Assembly: GCF_008831155.1 (NCBI RefSeq) | Contig: NZ_WBKB01000003.1 | Span: 62,001-126,000, forward strand | Direction of reading: 5' to 3' | DNA from: Gulosibacter chungangensis | Lineage (GTDB): Bacteria; Actinomycetota; Actinomycetes; Actinomycetales; Microbacteriaceae | Length of the DNA stretch: 64,000 nucleotides | In this document: positions 52,877-61,654 of the stretch, in pieces | Layout: every line of letters begins with the position of its first letter | Position numbering within the stretch: the stretch's first letter is position 1 | Translations under genes and position numbers: made by a program | The notes under the pieces: model-generated | What the model was told of the DNA's origin: nothing | Database searches by the model: none | What the model saw: only the letters and a program-made list of their open reading frames with translations

Positions 52877-54605
52877 CGAGGCAGTAAATGCCGGAGGTAG
52901 CGAAGGCGTGAGCCTGCTCGCTGACCTGAACCCACAGCAGCGGGAAGCCGCGCTATCAGTCGTTGGCCCCGTATGCATCCTTGCGGGGCCGGGAACGGGT
53001 AAGACACACACGATCACCCGGCGTATCGCCTACGGCGTGCGAACCGGTGTCTACACCCCGGAGCGAGTGCTCGCACTGACCTTTACGAACCGGGCGGCAG
53101 GCGAGTTGCGGGGAAGACTTGCGAAGCTTGGCGCACACGCCGTGCAAGCGCGTACCTTTCACGCAGCCGCGCTGCGGCAGCTGGGATACTTTTGGCCGCA
53201 CGTGGTGGGTGGCGAAATGCCGCAGATTTCCGGTTCCAAGTCGAAAGTGGTGGCCGAAGCCGCCGAGCGCCTCAAGCTGCGAGTCGGGCCCACGGAAGTG
53301 CGGGATATCGCTGAGGATGTGGAGTGGCGGAAAATCTCCGAACTCACCTACGAGCAATATGCGGCGGCACTCAACGCTGGGGAACGCACGCCTCCGGCAC
53401 GCCTCAGCCCCGAGCAAGCTGTGGACGTGATTCGCGCCTATGAGCAGGTGAAGGATGATCGTCGAGTGATCGATTTCGAAGACATTCTGCTGGCAACGGC
53501 CGGGATGCTCGAATCGGAACCCTGGGTCACCCAGCAGGTGCGGGAACAGTACCGATTCTTTGTCGTGGACGAGTTTCAGGATATTTCGCCGCTGCAGCAC
53601 AAGTTGCTGTCCCTGTGGCTCGGGCAACGCCGGGATCTTTGCGTGGTCGGCGATCCGGCACAGACGATCTATTCCTTTACCGGCGCCACCAATCGCTACC
53701 TCACCGATTTCAGCCACGAGTATCCAGATGCTCGTACCGTCAAAATCGAGGGGTCGTATCGCTCGACCACCTCGATCATCGCGGTCGCAAACTCGCTCGC
53801 GAAGCAGATTCCACACGCGCTCCAACTCGAGCGGGCGGCGGAGAACGATGTGAAAACCTCGCTCCCGGAACTCTTTGAATATCCGGATGAGTTCTCTGAG
53901 GCGCAGGGAATCGCGCAGCGTGCCGCTGACGCCATCTCGGCGGGGGAGCAACCGGCCGAAATCGCCGTGCTCATCCGCACAAACGCCCAGGCGGCGGCGC
54001 TAGAACAGGCCTTCCAGAATGCTCAGGTGCCCTATCGCGTGGCGGGTGGCCAGCCCTTCTTCAAGCGGCCCGAGGTCCGTGCCGCAGTGGCGGGTCTGCG
54101 AGCCGCGGTGGTCGCCGAACAGGACTCGGGGCCGCTGTTCAAGACGGTCAGTGATGTGCTGCGCGGTCGAGGCTGGACTGTGTCTCCGCCGCGGGAGGCG
54201 GGCCCCGCACGGGATGCCTGGGGAGCGTTGGATGCGATCATGCGGCTTGCGGATGCTGCCGCACCTGGGACGACCCTCGAGCAGTTCACCAACGACCTGG
54301 TCAATCGCGCCAAGCACCAGCACGAACCGGAAGTTGCCGCGGTCACAATCTCGACCATGCACGGCGCGAAGGGCCTGGAATGGGATCGCGTCTTCGTCAC
54401 TGGCCTTGCCGAAGGCAGGATGCCGATTGCCCAGGCCGTCACCGCTGAAAACATTCACGAAGAGCGGCGCTTACTTTATGTCGCGCTCACGCGAGCGCGT
54501 CGGCACTTGCAGCTTTCATATCCTCGCGCGATCGGGGCACCGTCTCGGTACTTAGCAGAGCTCGGCAACCGCATTCAGCGTGGAAACTTCGCGGCAACAC
54601 GCTGA
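52851..54605 (+). CDS. UvrD2-like superfamily 1 helicase, short form
   Basis: A 584-residue UvrD/PcrA-type DNA helicase. Motifs are Walker A LAGPGTGKT (Lys51), motif Ia LTFTNRAAGEL, motif II VVDEFQDISP, motif III GDPAQTIYSFTGA, motif V STMHGAKGLEWDRV and motif VI LLYVALTRARR. Mycobacterial UvrD2, which also follows nudC, has an additional four-Cys linker and an HRDC domain; here the protein ends soon after motif VI, so those are missing. The ATG has GAGGAG 4 nt upstream inside nudC. Its 3' end overlaps the convergent cyclodehydratase-like gene by 119 bp. Confidence 0.9.
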   Translation: MADPSTSSSEAVNAGGSEGVSLLADLNPQQREAALSVVGPVCILAGPGTGKTHTITRRIAYGVRTGVYTPERVLALTFTNRAAGELRGRLAKLGAHAVQARTFHAAALRQLGYFWPHVVGGEMPQISGSKSKVVAEAAERLKLRVGPTEVRDIAEDVEWRKISELTYEQYAAALNAGERTPPARLSPEQAVDVIRAYEQVKDDRRVIDFEDILLATAGMLESEPWVTQQVREQYRFFVVDEFQDISPLQHKLLSLWLGQRRDLCVVGDPAQTIYSFTGATNRYLTDFSHEYPDARTVKIEGSYRSTTSIIAVANSLAKQIPHALQLERAAENDVKTSLPELFEYPDEFSEAQGIAQRAADAISAGEQPAEIAVLIRTNAQAAALEQAFQNAQVPYRVAGGQPFFKRPEVRAAVAGLRAAVVAEQDSGPLFKTVSDVLRGRGWTVSPPREAGPARDAWGALDAIMRLADAAAPGTTLEQFTNDLVNRAKHQHEPEVAAVTISTMHGAKGLEWDRVFVTGLAEGRMPIAQAVTAENIHEERRLLYVALTRARRHLQLSYPRAIGAPSRYLAELGNRIQRGNFAATR

Positions 54606-55371
54606 TTTCACCACTGCGCGCATCAATCCGACATTGCGCCCAACCCGCGGGTGGCGCCTGAGCGTCCGCTTGCATGTCATCACCAAGATACGAGCCGCCA
54701 AGAAGTCCCGTTTGCAGCGCCGCGAGCCACTCAACTTCGGGGCTGATCGCGGCAGGCTGCGCGGACAGCAGTTGCGTAGCAACAATGAGCCAATCTCGCT
54801 GCTGTTCGATCCGGAAGAGATCATCGCAACGAAGGCACGGGGTGGCTCCAGGGATGACCAACGGGCCAACCTGCAGGGCTCCCACGTCACGGATCACGGT
54901 CAAGTGCGGCACATCCGCAGCAATCATGGGCAGATAGCGTCGGGTAGGAACCACGAATTCCGCGACCTCGATAACGAGATCGGGCGCCGCATCCGCATCG
55001 AAATGATCAACACCCGCGATCGAAACCGCGTGATGGCGACGAGAAAATTCTCGCGCCAGTAGCTGGCCGAACGGCACCGCACTTGTCGGCGTGCGAACGA
55101 GCACGTGACGCTTGGGAATCTGCTCTCCAGCGACGGGAATCGAGATCTCCAAGAAGCCAGCAATAACGTCCTCGACTCGGGCGCGATCGAGCCCGTGCGA
55201 CTGCGCGAGCAACCGGAGGAACGCGACGTCCGCCCCGAGCTTCAGGGCCTCGAGCATGGCGTGGATTGCCGGGTGGTCAGGAAAACGGCGACCCGTAAAA
55301 CTGCCACCCACGCGTACCTCGGCGGCATTTGACCAGGTGATTGGGGTGTCAGGAGCAAGTTGATATCGCAC
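54487..55371 (-). CDS. orphan cyclodehydratase / ThiF-like protein
   Basis: About 294 residues, related to the ThiF/E1-like proteins that include the leader-binding partner of azoline (TOMM) cyclodehydratases. VGPLVIPGATPCLRCDDLFR (Cys179 and Cys182) and the end HAECGC (Cys267, Cys269) form the four-cysteine zinc site of this group. No YcaO partner, precursor peptide or dehydrogenase is nearby, so its role is open; similar stand-alone genes exist near UvrD2 and zinc-protease genes in other actinobacteria. The frame opens with GTG 55398 inside a hairpin, but GTG 55371 is more likely. The 3' end overlaps the helicase gene by 119 bp. Confidence 0.72.
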   Translation of the reverse strand: MRYQLAPDTPITWSNAAEVRVGGSFTGRRFPDHPAIHAMLEALKLGADVAFLRLLAQSHGLDRARVEDVIAGFLEISIPVAGEQIPKRHVLVRTPTSAVPFGQLLAREFSRRHHAVSIAGVDHFDADAAPDLVIEVAEFVVPTRRYLPMIAADVPHLTVIRDVGALQVGPLVIPGATPCLRCDDLFRIEQQRDWLIVATQLLSAQPAAISPEVEWLAALQTGLLGGSYLGDDMQADAQAPPAGWAQCRIDARSGEISVLPRSFHAECGCRALLSTETVPRSREDMKAASADALA

Positions 55372-55385
55372 AACCCCATCATGAA

Positions 55386-55414
55386 ATAACTCCGGCACAC
55401 AGTGCCGGAGTTAT
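55386..55414 (-). terminator. hairpin after the zinc-protease-like gene, before the cyclodehydratase-like gene
   Basis: Perfect 13-bp inverted repeat (55386-55398 and 55402-55414, 3-nt loop), 20 bp after the stop of the upstream minus-strand gene. On the minus strand it is followed by TTATTTC rather than a long T-run. It can end that transcript and also overlaps the alternative start of the next gene, with a GGAG inside the stem. Confidence 0.7.
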
Positions 55415-55433
55415 CCACAGTGCGCGAGACTGC

Positions 55434-56813
55434 TTAGCGATCGGGCGAGTAGCCACCCTCGGGGGCGTCGCCAAAGGAATCTGGATCGCCGAGGAGACGA
55501 GCGAGCTCATCATCGAGATCATCTGTGGGGGAGTCACTCGTGTCACCGCGCAGGCGCTCAACTAGTGCAAAGGGGTCGTTGATGTCTTCCGCGCCGGGGA
55601 GCGCATCGCGGTGATCCCACAGTGCGTCACGAGCTTCTGGGCCGAGTTTTTCAGTGACCAGGCGCCACATGCTCGTGGCTTCACGCAGGCGACGGGGCCG
55701 AATTTCGAGGCCCACGAGCGATCCGAACGCACGCTCGGCCGGGCTCCCGGTCGCGCGACGACGGCGCACCATCTCGGCGATCGCATCCGCATTGGGAAGC
55801 CGCGAGGTGGCGTCCTGGGTGACCACGTCGACCCAGCCATCGATCAGCGCGAGCATGGTCTCGAGGCGCTCGAGCGCGACCTCCTGCTCGGGGCTGCGTG
55901 GCGGGATGAGCTGCCCGGACTGCAAGACCTGCTTGAGCTCTTCCGGGTTGGAGACATCCAGACCGCGGACAGTGTCCTCGATCCGTTCGGTGTCGATACG
56001 AATCCCGCGGGCGAACTCGGTAATCGAATTCACCAGGTGCAGTCGCAGCCAACGGGCGTGGATGAACAGGTGGGCGTGTGCGAGCTCCCGGACGGCAAAG
56101 TAGAGCAGCAGCTCCGAGGGCTTGATTTCCAGGCCATCCGACCACGCGGCAAGATTTTGCGGCAGGAGAGCAGCCTGACCGTTCGGCAGTACGGGCATCC
56201 CAATATCGCCACCGGACAGGACCTCTTTCGCGAGTTGCCCCAGGACCTGGCCCAACTGCATCCCGAACATTGCCTGCCCCATGGACTTCACCATCGGCTT
56301 GGACTGATCGATCATGGCGCGGTATTCCTCGGGCGCCTGCTCGTTGAGCATTTCGACGAGGGCACGGGAGATGCTTTCGGCAACGGGCCCGGCGATTTCC
56401 GACCAGGTGTCGAGGGTGAGATTCAACCACTCATACCGAGTGATGGAACGAGGCGCATCCAGCAGCCCGGTGGAGCCGACACTCGTGACCTCACTCAGCC
56501 ACAGCTGGGCGAGAGAAAACGACTGCTCGTATTCCTTCGCGGTGTCTTTTTCGACCTCGCGATTGTCGGTGATGGACTGCCGGGCGGCGTCTCGCACTAC
56601 CTGCCAGTTCACCCCCTCGGTGGGGTTCATCATTGCCCGCTGCAGCTGCCCGAGCATCTGCGAAAGCGCCTGAGGGTCGGCAGGAAGCCCCGCCACACCG
56701 GCGAGTTGATCCGGATTGATCATGCCCCCACCGAGTAGCTGTTCAAGCATGCGGCGAAGTTCATCCTCCGGCTGGTTACCCTCGTTATTCCGGGGCGTAT
56801 CCTGGTCGCTCAT
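55434..56813 (-). CDS. zinc-dependent metalloprotease-like protein (DUF2342)
   Basis: A 459-residue, mostly helical protein of the DUF2342 / 'F420 biosynthesis associated' family, next to YlbL and UPF0182 genes as in other actinobacteria (Rv3195 type). The candidate metal motif is VRELAHAHLF (near 245-254), an altered HExxH in which the first His is Arg, as is usual in this family. The N-terminus is Gln/Met/Gly-rich and the C-terminus acidic. Protease activity is unproven. The ATG at 56813 has AGAGGAG 8 nt upstream. It is divergent from the YlbL gene, with 206 bp between starts. Confidence 0.82.
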   Translation of the reverse strand: MSDQDTPRNNEGNQPEDELRRMLEQLLGGGMINPDQLAGVAGLPADPQALSQMLGQLQRAMMNPTEGVNWQVVRDAARQSITDNREVEKDTAKEYEQSFSLAQLWLSEVTSVGSTGLLDAPRSITRYEWLNLTLDTWSEIAGPVAESISRALVEMLNEQAPEEYRAMIDQSKPMVKSMGQAMFGMQLGQVLGQLAKEVLSGGDIGMPVLPNGQAALLPQNLAAWSDGLEIKPSELLLYFAVRELAHAHLFIHARWLRLHLVNSITEFARGIRIDTERIEDTVRGLDVSNPEELKQVLQSGQLIPPRSPEQEVALERLETMLALIDGWVDVVTQDATSRLPNADAIAEMVRRRRATGSPAERAFGSLVGLEIRPRRLREATSMWRLVTEKLGPEARDALWDHRDALPGAEDINDPFALVERLRGDTSDSPTDDLDDELARLLGDPDSFGDAPEGGYSPDR

Positions 56814-57019
56814 TAGCGCCACTCCTCTCAGGGGTCGGTTCTAGAGTAACTTCGGAGTCCCGTGCATCGGCCGCGAGTCGAAGCCATTTCACTGACAGCG
56901 GACTGCCCACACAGTCCCGCTGGGACTGCGTCGAATCCTGAACAGAAGTCAGCCGGTACTCGCACACCGGCACTGACCCCGACACCGACCCGCCTGCGCC
57001 GAAAGTCACCACAGTTTTT
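56814..57019. other. 206-bp divergent intergenic region
   Basis: The gap holds the start regions of the zinc-protease-like gene (minus) and the YlbL gene (plus). The only structure I see is a perfect 7-bp inverted repeat CAGTCCC/GGGACTG (56912-56928, 3-nt loop). No small gene or RNA is evident. Confidence 0.5.
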
Positions 57020-58153
57020 ATGAGCCGATTCTTCTCATCTGACGCGTTACCCGAATCAAAGCGAACCCGCTGGGGTATGTACCTCCTCGCAGTCGGCCTG
57101 GTGTTATTGGTCGTGCTGGCCTTCGCTCCCGCGCCGTACGTGATTCGTACGCCCGGGCCGACCTTTGACGCGCTCGGCACCACCGAGGTGACGACGGAAG
57201 ACGGTGAATCCGAAGAGGTCGATGTCATCTCGATCGACGGGGCGCAGCGAATTAGCCCGGAAGCGGGAAGCCTGTCGGTCATGACCGTGAACGTGACGGG
57301 TAACCCGGATTACCAACCGAGCTGGTTCGCGGTGGCGACTGCGTGGTTCCAACCGGACAAGGATGTGCTCCCCATCGAAGCGTATTTTCCAGACGGGGTC
57401 ACCGCCGAAGAACGCACCGAGGCGAATGCCGCCATGATGACGCAGTCACAGGGGACGGCAATCGCAGCAGCCCTCACAGAGCAGGGATACGAGGTCACGC
57501 CAGAACTTCGAGTGATGGATGTGTTTGCGCAGGGCCCGGCGGAGGGCATTTTGCAGGTTGACGACGTGATCATCGAAGCCGATGGCCGCCCGGTGACCGA
57601 CTTTGCTTCGCTGCAAGCGGAGCCATTTACACAGGAGCCCACCGAGGTGGTCGTGTTGCGGGATGGGGAAGAGGTGACCGTCACCATTACCCCGACCGTC
57701 TCGGAAGAGAGCGAGAACCCGATCCTCGGGATCTTGGTGCAGGAGGGTTTCAACTATCCGATTGATGTAGATATTGAGCTCGGCGAAGTGGGCGGGCCGA
57801 GTGCCGGGCTGATCTTTACCCTGGCGACCATCGACCTGCTTGAAGCGGGCGACCTCACGGCGGGGGAGCACATCGCCGGGACTGGAACGATGGCTGCCGA
57901 CGGTACCGTCGGAGCAATCGGTGGGGTTCGACAGAAGGTCCACGCAGCCGTCAGCATTGACGCCGATTACTTCCTGGCACCGGAGGCGAACTGCCAGGAG
58001 GCGCTCTCGGCGAGTGTCGCGGATGACATCCCGATCTACGCGATTTCGGACTTAGACGAGGCAATCGAGACCGTGACGGCCGCCGGCCAGGGGGAGACTG
58101 GCGAGATTCGCACCTGTGCGGATGCGCTGGCTGCGAACGTGCCACAGGTGTAA
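57020..58153 (+). CDS. YlbL-type PDZ-Lon serine protease
   Basis: A 377-residue membrane-anchored protease (Rv3194c/YlbL type). One N-terminal membrane helix (about 21-40) is followed by a degenerate PDZ domain (about 160-235, LQVDDVIIEADGRPV) and a Lon-type proteolytic domain. The catalytic Ser-Lys dyad is visible as Ser in GGPSAGL (near 261) and Lys in GGVRQKVHAA (near 305). It probably faces outside the cell. No Shine-Dalgarno is seen before the ATG. UPF0182 follows about 100 bp downstream, as in mycobacteria. Confidence 0.93.
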   Translation: MSRFFSSDALPESKRTRWGMYLLAVGLVLLVVLAFAPAPYVIRTPGPTFDALGTTEVTTEDGESEEVDVISIDGAQRISPEAGSLSVMTVNVTGNPDYQPSWFAVATAWFQPDKDVLPIEAYFPDGVTAEERTEANAAMMTQSQGTAIAAALTEQGYEVTPELRVMDVFAQGPAEGILQVDDVIIEADGRPVTDFASLQAEPFTQEPTEVVVLRDGEEVTVTITPTVSEESENPILGILVQEGFNYPIDVDIELGEVGGPSAGLIFTLATIDLLEAGDLTAGEHIAGTGTMAADGTVGAIGGVRQKVHAAVSIDADYFLAPEANCQEALSASVADDIPIYAISDLDEAIETVTAAGQGETGEIRTCADALAANVPQV

Positions 58154-58256
58154 TAATCCGCTCACCTGGGCACGGGTAGAATTGCGCCAACGCCGCCAGC
58201 GTGCGACGAATCAAGCGCTGCGCGGCATCTTCAATCTCGAGTACGACGGGTAATCA

Positions 58257-61200
58257 GTGAGTTCTACCGCAGCACCACAGCCAAGTTCATCCAGACCGCC
58301 ATCCGATTCAACTCCCCGCAATGGGCGCAAATTCGGGCCGCTCGCAGCGACCATAGCGATTGTTGTCGCACTGATCTTGGTGTTCTTCTGGTTCACCGGG
58401 TTCTATGCCGACGTGCTGTGGTACGACCAACTCGGCTACTCGGCGGTGCTCTACACGCGTTGGATCGCTACGGCGATCATGTTCCTGATCGGTTTTGTGG
58501 GGATGGCACTGCCGATCTATTTGATCCTGCACCTCGCATACCGGAACCGGCCGGTGTACGCGAAGCTCTCGCAACAACTCAACGAGTACCAGCGTGCGCT
58601 CGAGCCGGTTCGCAAAGTCGTATTCATCATCATTCCTGCCTTCCTCGGATTGCTCGCGGGCCTGAGCACCGCGGGTACCTGGGAAACGGTGATCCAGTTC
58701 TTTAATTCGACACCGTTCGGCACCACTGATCCACTTTTCGGCAATGACATTTCCTTCTACGTCTTCCAGCTGCCGTTCTGGCGGGGGATCGTTGCATTCG
58801 CATCTGCGGTACTGCTGCTCGGGCTCGTAATTACGGTGGCGGTGAGCTACCTCTACGGTGGCATCCGCGTTACCGGTCGCGAAGTCGTGATCTCGAAGGC
58901 TGCTCGCATCCAGACTGCGATCATGGCGGGCCTGTTTGTGCTGAGTCAGGGAGTGAGTTTCTGGTTTGACCGCTATAACTCACTGACCGAATCGAACGGG
59001 CGCTGGACCGGTTCGCTCTATGCCGATGTGCACGCTTCGATTCCAGGGCTCGCCATCTTTGCCGGTGCCGCGATGATCGTTGCGCTGCTGTTCTTCTTCG
59101 CTGCCATCGCCGGTCGCTGGACGCTGCCGGTTGTTGGTGTCGCGGGTCTGCTCGTCGTCGGCCTCGTTGCCGGTGCGGTGTACCCGTGGGTCGTGCAGCA
59201 ATTGCAGGTTGGACCGAACGAGCAGTCGCTTGAGACCGAGTACATCCAGAACAATATTGACGCTACGCGTGACGCCTATGGCGTCGCCGACATCAACGTG
59301 CAGTCCTACGCCGGTGTCACGACCGCGGAAGCCGGGCAGCTGCGTGAGGACGCCGAAACGACCGCGAATATTCGCATCCTTGACCCCTCGATCGTCGGAC
59401 CGACCTTCGCCCAGTTTGAACAGGAACGTGCGTACTACCAGTTCCCCACCGAGCTGGACGTCGACCGCTATATAATCGATGACGCCACGCAGGATGCCGT
59501 GACCACGGTGCGTGAAATCAACGTGAACGGTTTGGGCGCGGATGCGCAGTCGTGGGTGAACCGCACCATCGTGTACACGCACGGCTACGGCCTGGTGGCG
59601 GCTTACGGTAACCAGCGAGGTCCCGACGGCCAGCCACTGTTCTTCGCGTCCGGGATGCCGCAGCAGGCTGAGGCGCTCGACGAAATTGAACCTCGCGTGT
59701 ACTTCGGTGAGAACTCGCCCGAGTATTCCATCGTGGGTGCGCCGGAAGGTTCCGACCCGGTCGAGTTCGACCACATTTCGGGTGCCGATGGGGTTTCGCA
59801 GACCTACAACACCTTCAGCGGCGACGGCGGACCTTCGCTTGGCAACCTCTTTAACCGACTCGTGTACGCGATCAAGTTCCAGTCGGAGCAGATTCTCCTC
59901 TCGGATGCCATCAACTCCGAGTCACAGATCCTCTATGACCGCGATCCGATCGAGCGAGTTCAGGCGGCGGCCCCGTATCTGACCCTTGACTCCGACACCT
60001 ATGCCTCGGTGGTAGATGGTCAGCTTGTGTGGATCGTTGACGGTTACACAACCACGAACGCGTACCCGTATTCGACGCAGGTCTCGATTGAGGAAGAAGC
60101 AGCCGACTCGAATACGCCGGCACCGACGCTGCCGACGCAGCCGATCAACTACATCCGAAACTCGGTCAAGGCCACCGTCAATGCCTATGACGGCAGCGTG
60201 ACGCTCTACGCCTGGGACACGGACGACCCGATTCTGCAGACCTGGCAGAAGATCTTCCCCACCTCACTGCAGTCGGTGGACGAGATGTCGGGTGACCTGC
60301 TCAGCCACGTTCGCTACCCGGAAGACATGTTCAAGGTGCAGCGGTCGATCCTCGCGACCTACCACGTGACCGATGCAGCTGAGTACTACAACCAGACCAA
60401 CGCGTGGGAACTCCCACTAGACCCGACGGCATCCGCGGACGCTCAGCTCCGTCAGCCGCCCTACTACCTGACCATGCAGATGCCCGGCCAGGATCCCGCC
60501 TTCTCGCTCTACTCGACCTTCATTCCGATGGTCTCGGGTGATGGCACTCGAAACGTGCTCACGGGATATCTGTCCGCAAATGCGAATGCCGGAAACGTGC
60601 CGGGCGAGGTGGCCGAGGACTATGGCACCCTAACCCTGCTGGAAATCGAGAACGACTCGGTCAACGGTCCGGGTCAGGTGCAAAACATCTTCAACTCGAA
60701 CGAGACGGTTGCGAACCAGCTGAGCCTGCTCGAGCGAGGTGGGCAGACGCAGGTGCTGCGAGGCAACCTGCTGACCCTGCCAGTGGGTGAGGGATTCCTC
60801 TACGTGCAGCCCGTGTACGTACAGTCCACCGGTGAGACCAGCTATCCGCTGCTGCGACGCGTGTTGGTCGCCTTCGGTGACAATATTGCCTTCGAAGACA
60901 CGCTGGATGCAGCGCTCGACAAACTCTTCTTGGGTGACTCGGGAGCGGACGCCGGTGACGGCAATCTCGATGAGGTCCTCGACGACCCGAACGTCGAGGT
61001 GCCGGATGCGGAAGACGCTCCGGAAGATGTAGACACCGACACCGGTGAGACTCCGGCGCCAACGACAACGCCGGAGCCGACCACCACGCCAGCACCGACC
61101 ACGGACACGAGCCCCTCGGGTGACGCGTACGCAGACCTGCAGGATGCCCTGGCTGATGCTTCGCAGGCGCTCGAGGATCGAACCGAGGCATACGCCAATA

Positions 61201-61289
61201 ACGACCTCGTTGGTGCAGCGGAAGCCGATGCGCGGATGACTGAGGCGCTTGAACGCGCGGCAGAAGCCGAGTCACGGTTGAACAACTAA
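58257..61289 (+). CDS. UPF0182 family large membrane protein
   Basis: A 1010-residue protein of the UPF0182/COG1615 family (Rv3193c type), function unknown. The N-terminal part (about 1-320) has seven hydrophobic segments; the large remainder is probably extracellular. Family-typical blocks include FWFTGFYADVLWYDQLGY near 45-62 and TRDAYGVADI near 340. The C-terminus (about 900-1010) is an acidic and Pro/Thr-rich linker followed by a predicted coiled coil (DALADASQALEDRTEAY). GTG start; a ribosome-binding site is not clear. It is the last protein gene before the tRNAs. Confidence 0.92.
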   Translation: MSSTAAPQPSSSRPPSDSTPRNGRKFGPLAATIAIVVALILVFFWFTGFYADVLWYDQLGYSAVLYTRWIATAIMFLIGFVGMALPIYLILHLAYRNRPVYAKLSQQLNEYQRALEPVRKVVFIIIPAFLGLLAGLSTAGTWETVIQFFNSTPFGTTDPLFGNDISFYVFQLPFWRGIVAFASAVLLLGLVITVAVSYLYGGIRVTGREVVISKAARIQTAIMAGLFVLSQGVSFWFDRYNSLTESNGRWTGSLYADVHASIPGLAIFAGAAMIVALLFFFAAIAGRWTLPVVGVAGLLVVGLVAGAVYPWVVQQLQVGPNEQSLETEYIQNNIDATRDAYGVADINVQSYAGVTTAEAGQLREDAETTANIRILDPSIVGPTFAQFEQERAYYQFPTELDVDRYIIDDATQDAVTTVREINVNGLGADAQSWVNRTIVYTHGYGLVAAYGNQRGPDGQPLFFASGMPQQAEALDEIEPRVYFGENSPEYSIVGAPEGSDPVEFDHISGADGVSQTYNTFSGDGGPSLGNLFNRLVYAIKFQSEQILLSDAINSESQILYDRDPIERVQAAAPYLTLDSDTYASVVDGQLVWIVDGYTTTNAYPYSTQVSIEEEAADSNTPAPTLPTQPINYIRNSVKATVNAYDGSVTLYAWDTDDPILQTWQKIFPTSLQSVDEMSGDLLSHVRYPEDMFKVQRSILATYHVTDAAEYYNQTNAWELPLDPTASADAQLRQPPYYLTMQMPGQDPAFSLYSTFIPMVSGDGTRNVLTGYLSANANAGNVPGEVAEDYGTLTLLEIENDSVNGPGQVQNIFNSNETVANQLSLLERGGQTQVLRGNLLTLPVGEGFLYVQPVYVQSTGETSYPLLRRVLVAFGDNIAFEDTLDAALDKLFLGDSGADAGDGNLDEVLDDPNVEVPDAEDAPEDVDTDTGETPAPTTTPEPTTTPAPTTDTSPSGDAYADLQDALADASQALEDRTEAYANNDLVGAAEADARMTEALERAAEAESRLNN

Positions 61290-61328
61290 GGACGGCGCTG
61301 GACCCCGCGGGGCCGGAGACGCATCGAC

Positions 61329-61357
61329 TAGACAAAACAGTCAAAGTCGGGTAATGT
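61329..61357 (+). promoter_or_regulatory. promoter of first tRNA-fMet gene
   Basis: TAGACA (61329-61334) and TAATGT (61352-61357) are spaced by 17 nt and lie 12 nt before the tRNA, a standard stable-RNA promoter layout. Confidence 0.6.
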
Positions 61358-61369
61358 TGTCTCTTGTGC

Positions 61370-61443
61370 CGCGGGGTGGAGCAGTTCGGTAGCTCGCCGG
61401 GCTCATAACCCGGAGGTCGTCAGTTCAAATCTGGCCCCCGCAA
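61370..61443 (+). tRNA. initiator tRNA-fMet (CAU), copy 1
   Basis: A 74-nt tRNA with anticodon CAU. Initiator features are seen: a C1-A72 mismatch at the end of the acceptor stem (CGCGGGG against CCCCGCAA) and three consecutive G-C pairs in the anticodon stem (GGG and CCC flanking CTCATAA). The T loop is TTCAAAT. CCA is not encoded. A near-identical second gene lies 207 bp downstream, and a terminator follows. Confidence 0.97.
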
Positions 61444-61449
61444 CGAAAC

Positions 61450-61487
61450 AAGGCCCCTGATCTGGGATTACTCAGATTAGGGGCCTT
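61450..61487 (+). terminator. terminator of first tRNA-fMet gene
   Basis: 14-bp inverted repeat with one wobble pair (AAGGCCCCTGATCT and AGATTAGGGGCCTT, 10-nt loop). Confidence 0.85.
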
Positions 61488-61535
61488 CTGCATTGCGCCT
61501 GTCTGTGGCTCGTGGTGCGTGGCTGGTGGCTCGAT

Positions 61536-61564
61536 TCGACTTTCCGGTGAACTTGGAGTAACGT
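61536..61564 (+). promoter_or_regulatory. promoter of second tRNA-fMet gene
   Basis: TCGACT (61536-61541) and TAACGT (61559-61564), 17 nt apart and 12 nt before the tRNA, so the second copy appears to be transcribed independently. Confidence 0.5.
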
Positions 61565-61576
61565 AATCTCTTGTGC

Positions 61577-61650
61577 CGCGGGGTGGAGCAGTTCGGTAGC
61601 TCGCCGGGCTCATAACCCGGAGGTCGTCAGTTCAAATCTGGCCCCCGCAA
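61577..61650 (+). tRNA. initiator tRNA-fMet (CAU), copy 2
   Basis: Identical over all 74 nt to copy 1, including C1-A72 and the GGG/CCC anticodon stem. Identity extends from about 10 bases before to a few bases after the tRNA, then the flanks diverge. Confidence 0.97.
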
Positions 61651-61654
61651 CGAA

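Noticed and set aside
54487-55398. A complete azoline-peptide (TOMM) biosynthetic cluster around the cyclodehydratase-like gene
   Set aside because: No YcaO, dehydrogenase, transporter or precursor peptide is found on either strand in the flanking 10 kb; neighbours are housekeeping genes.
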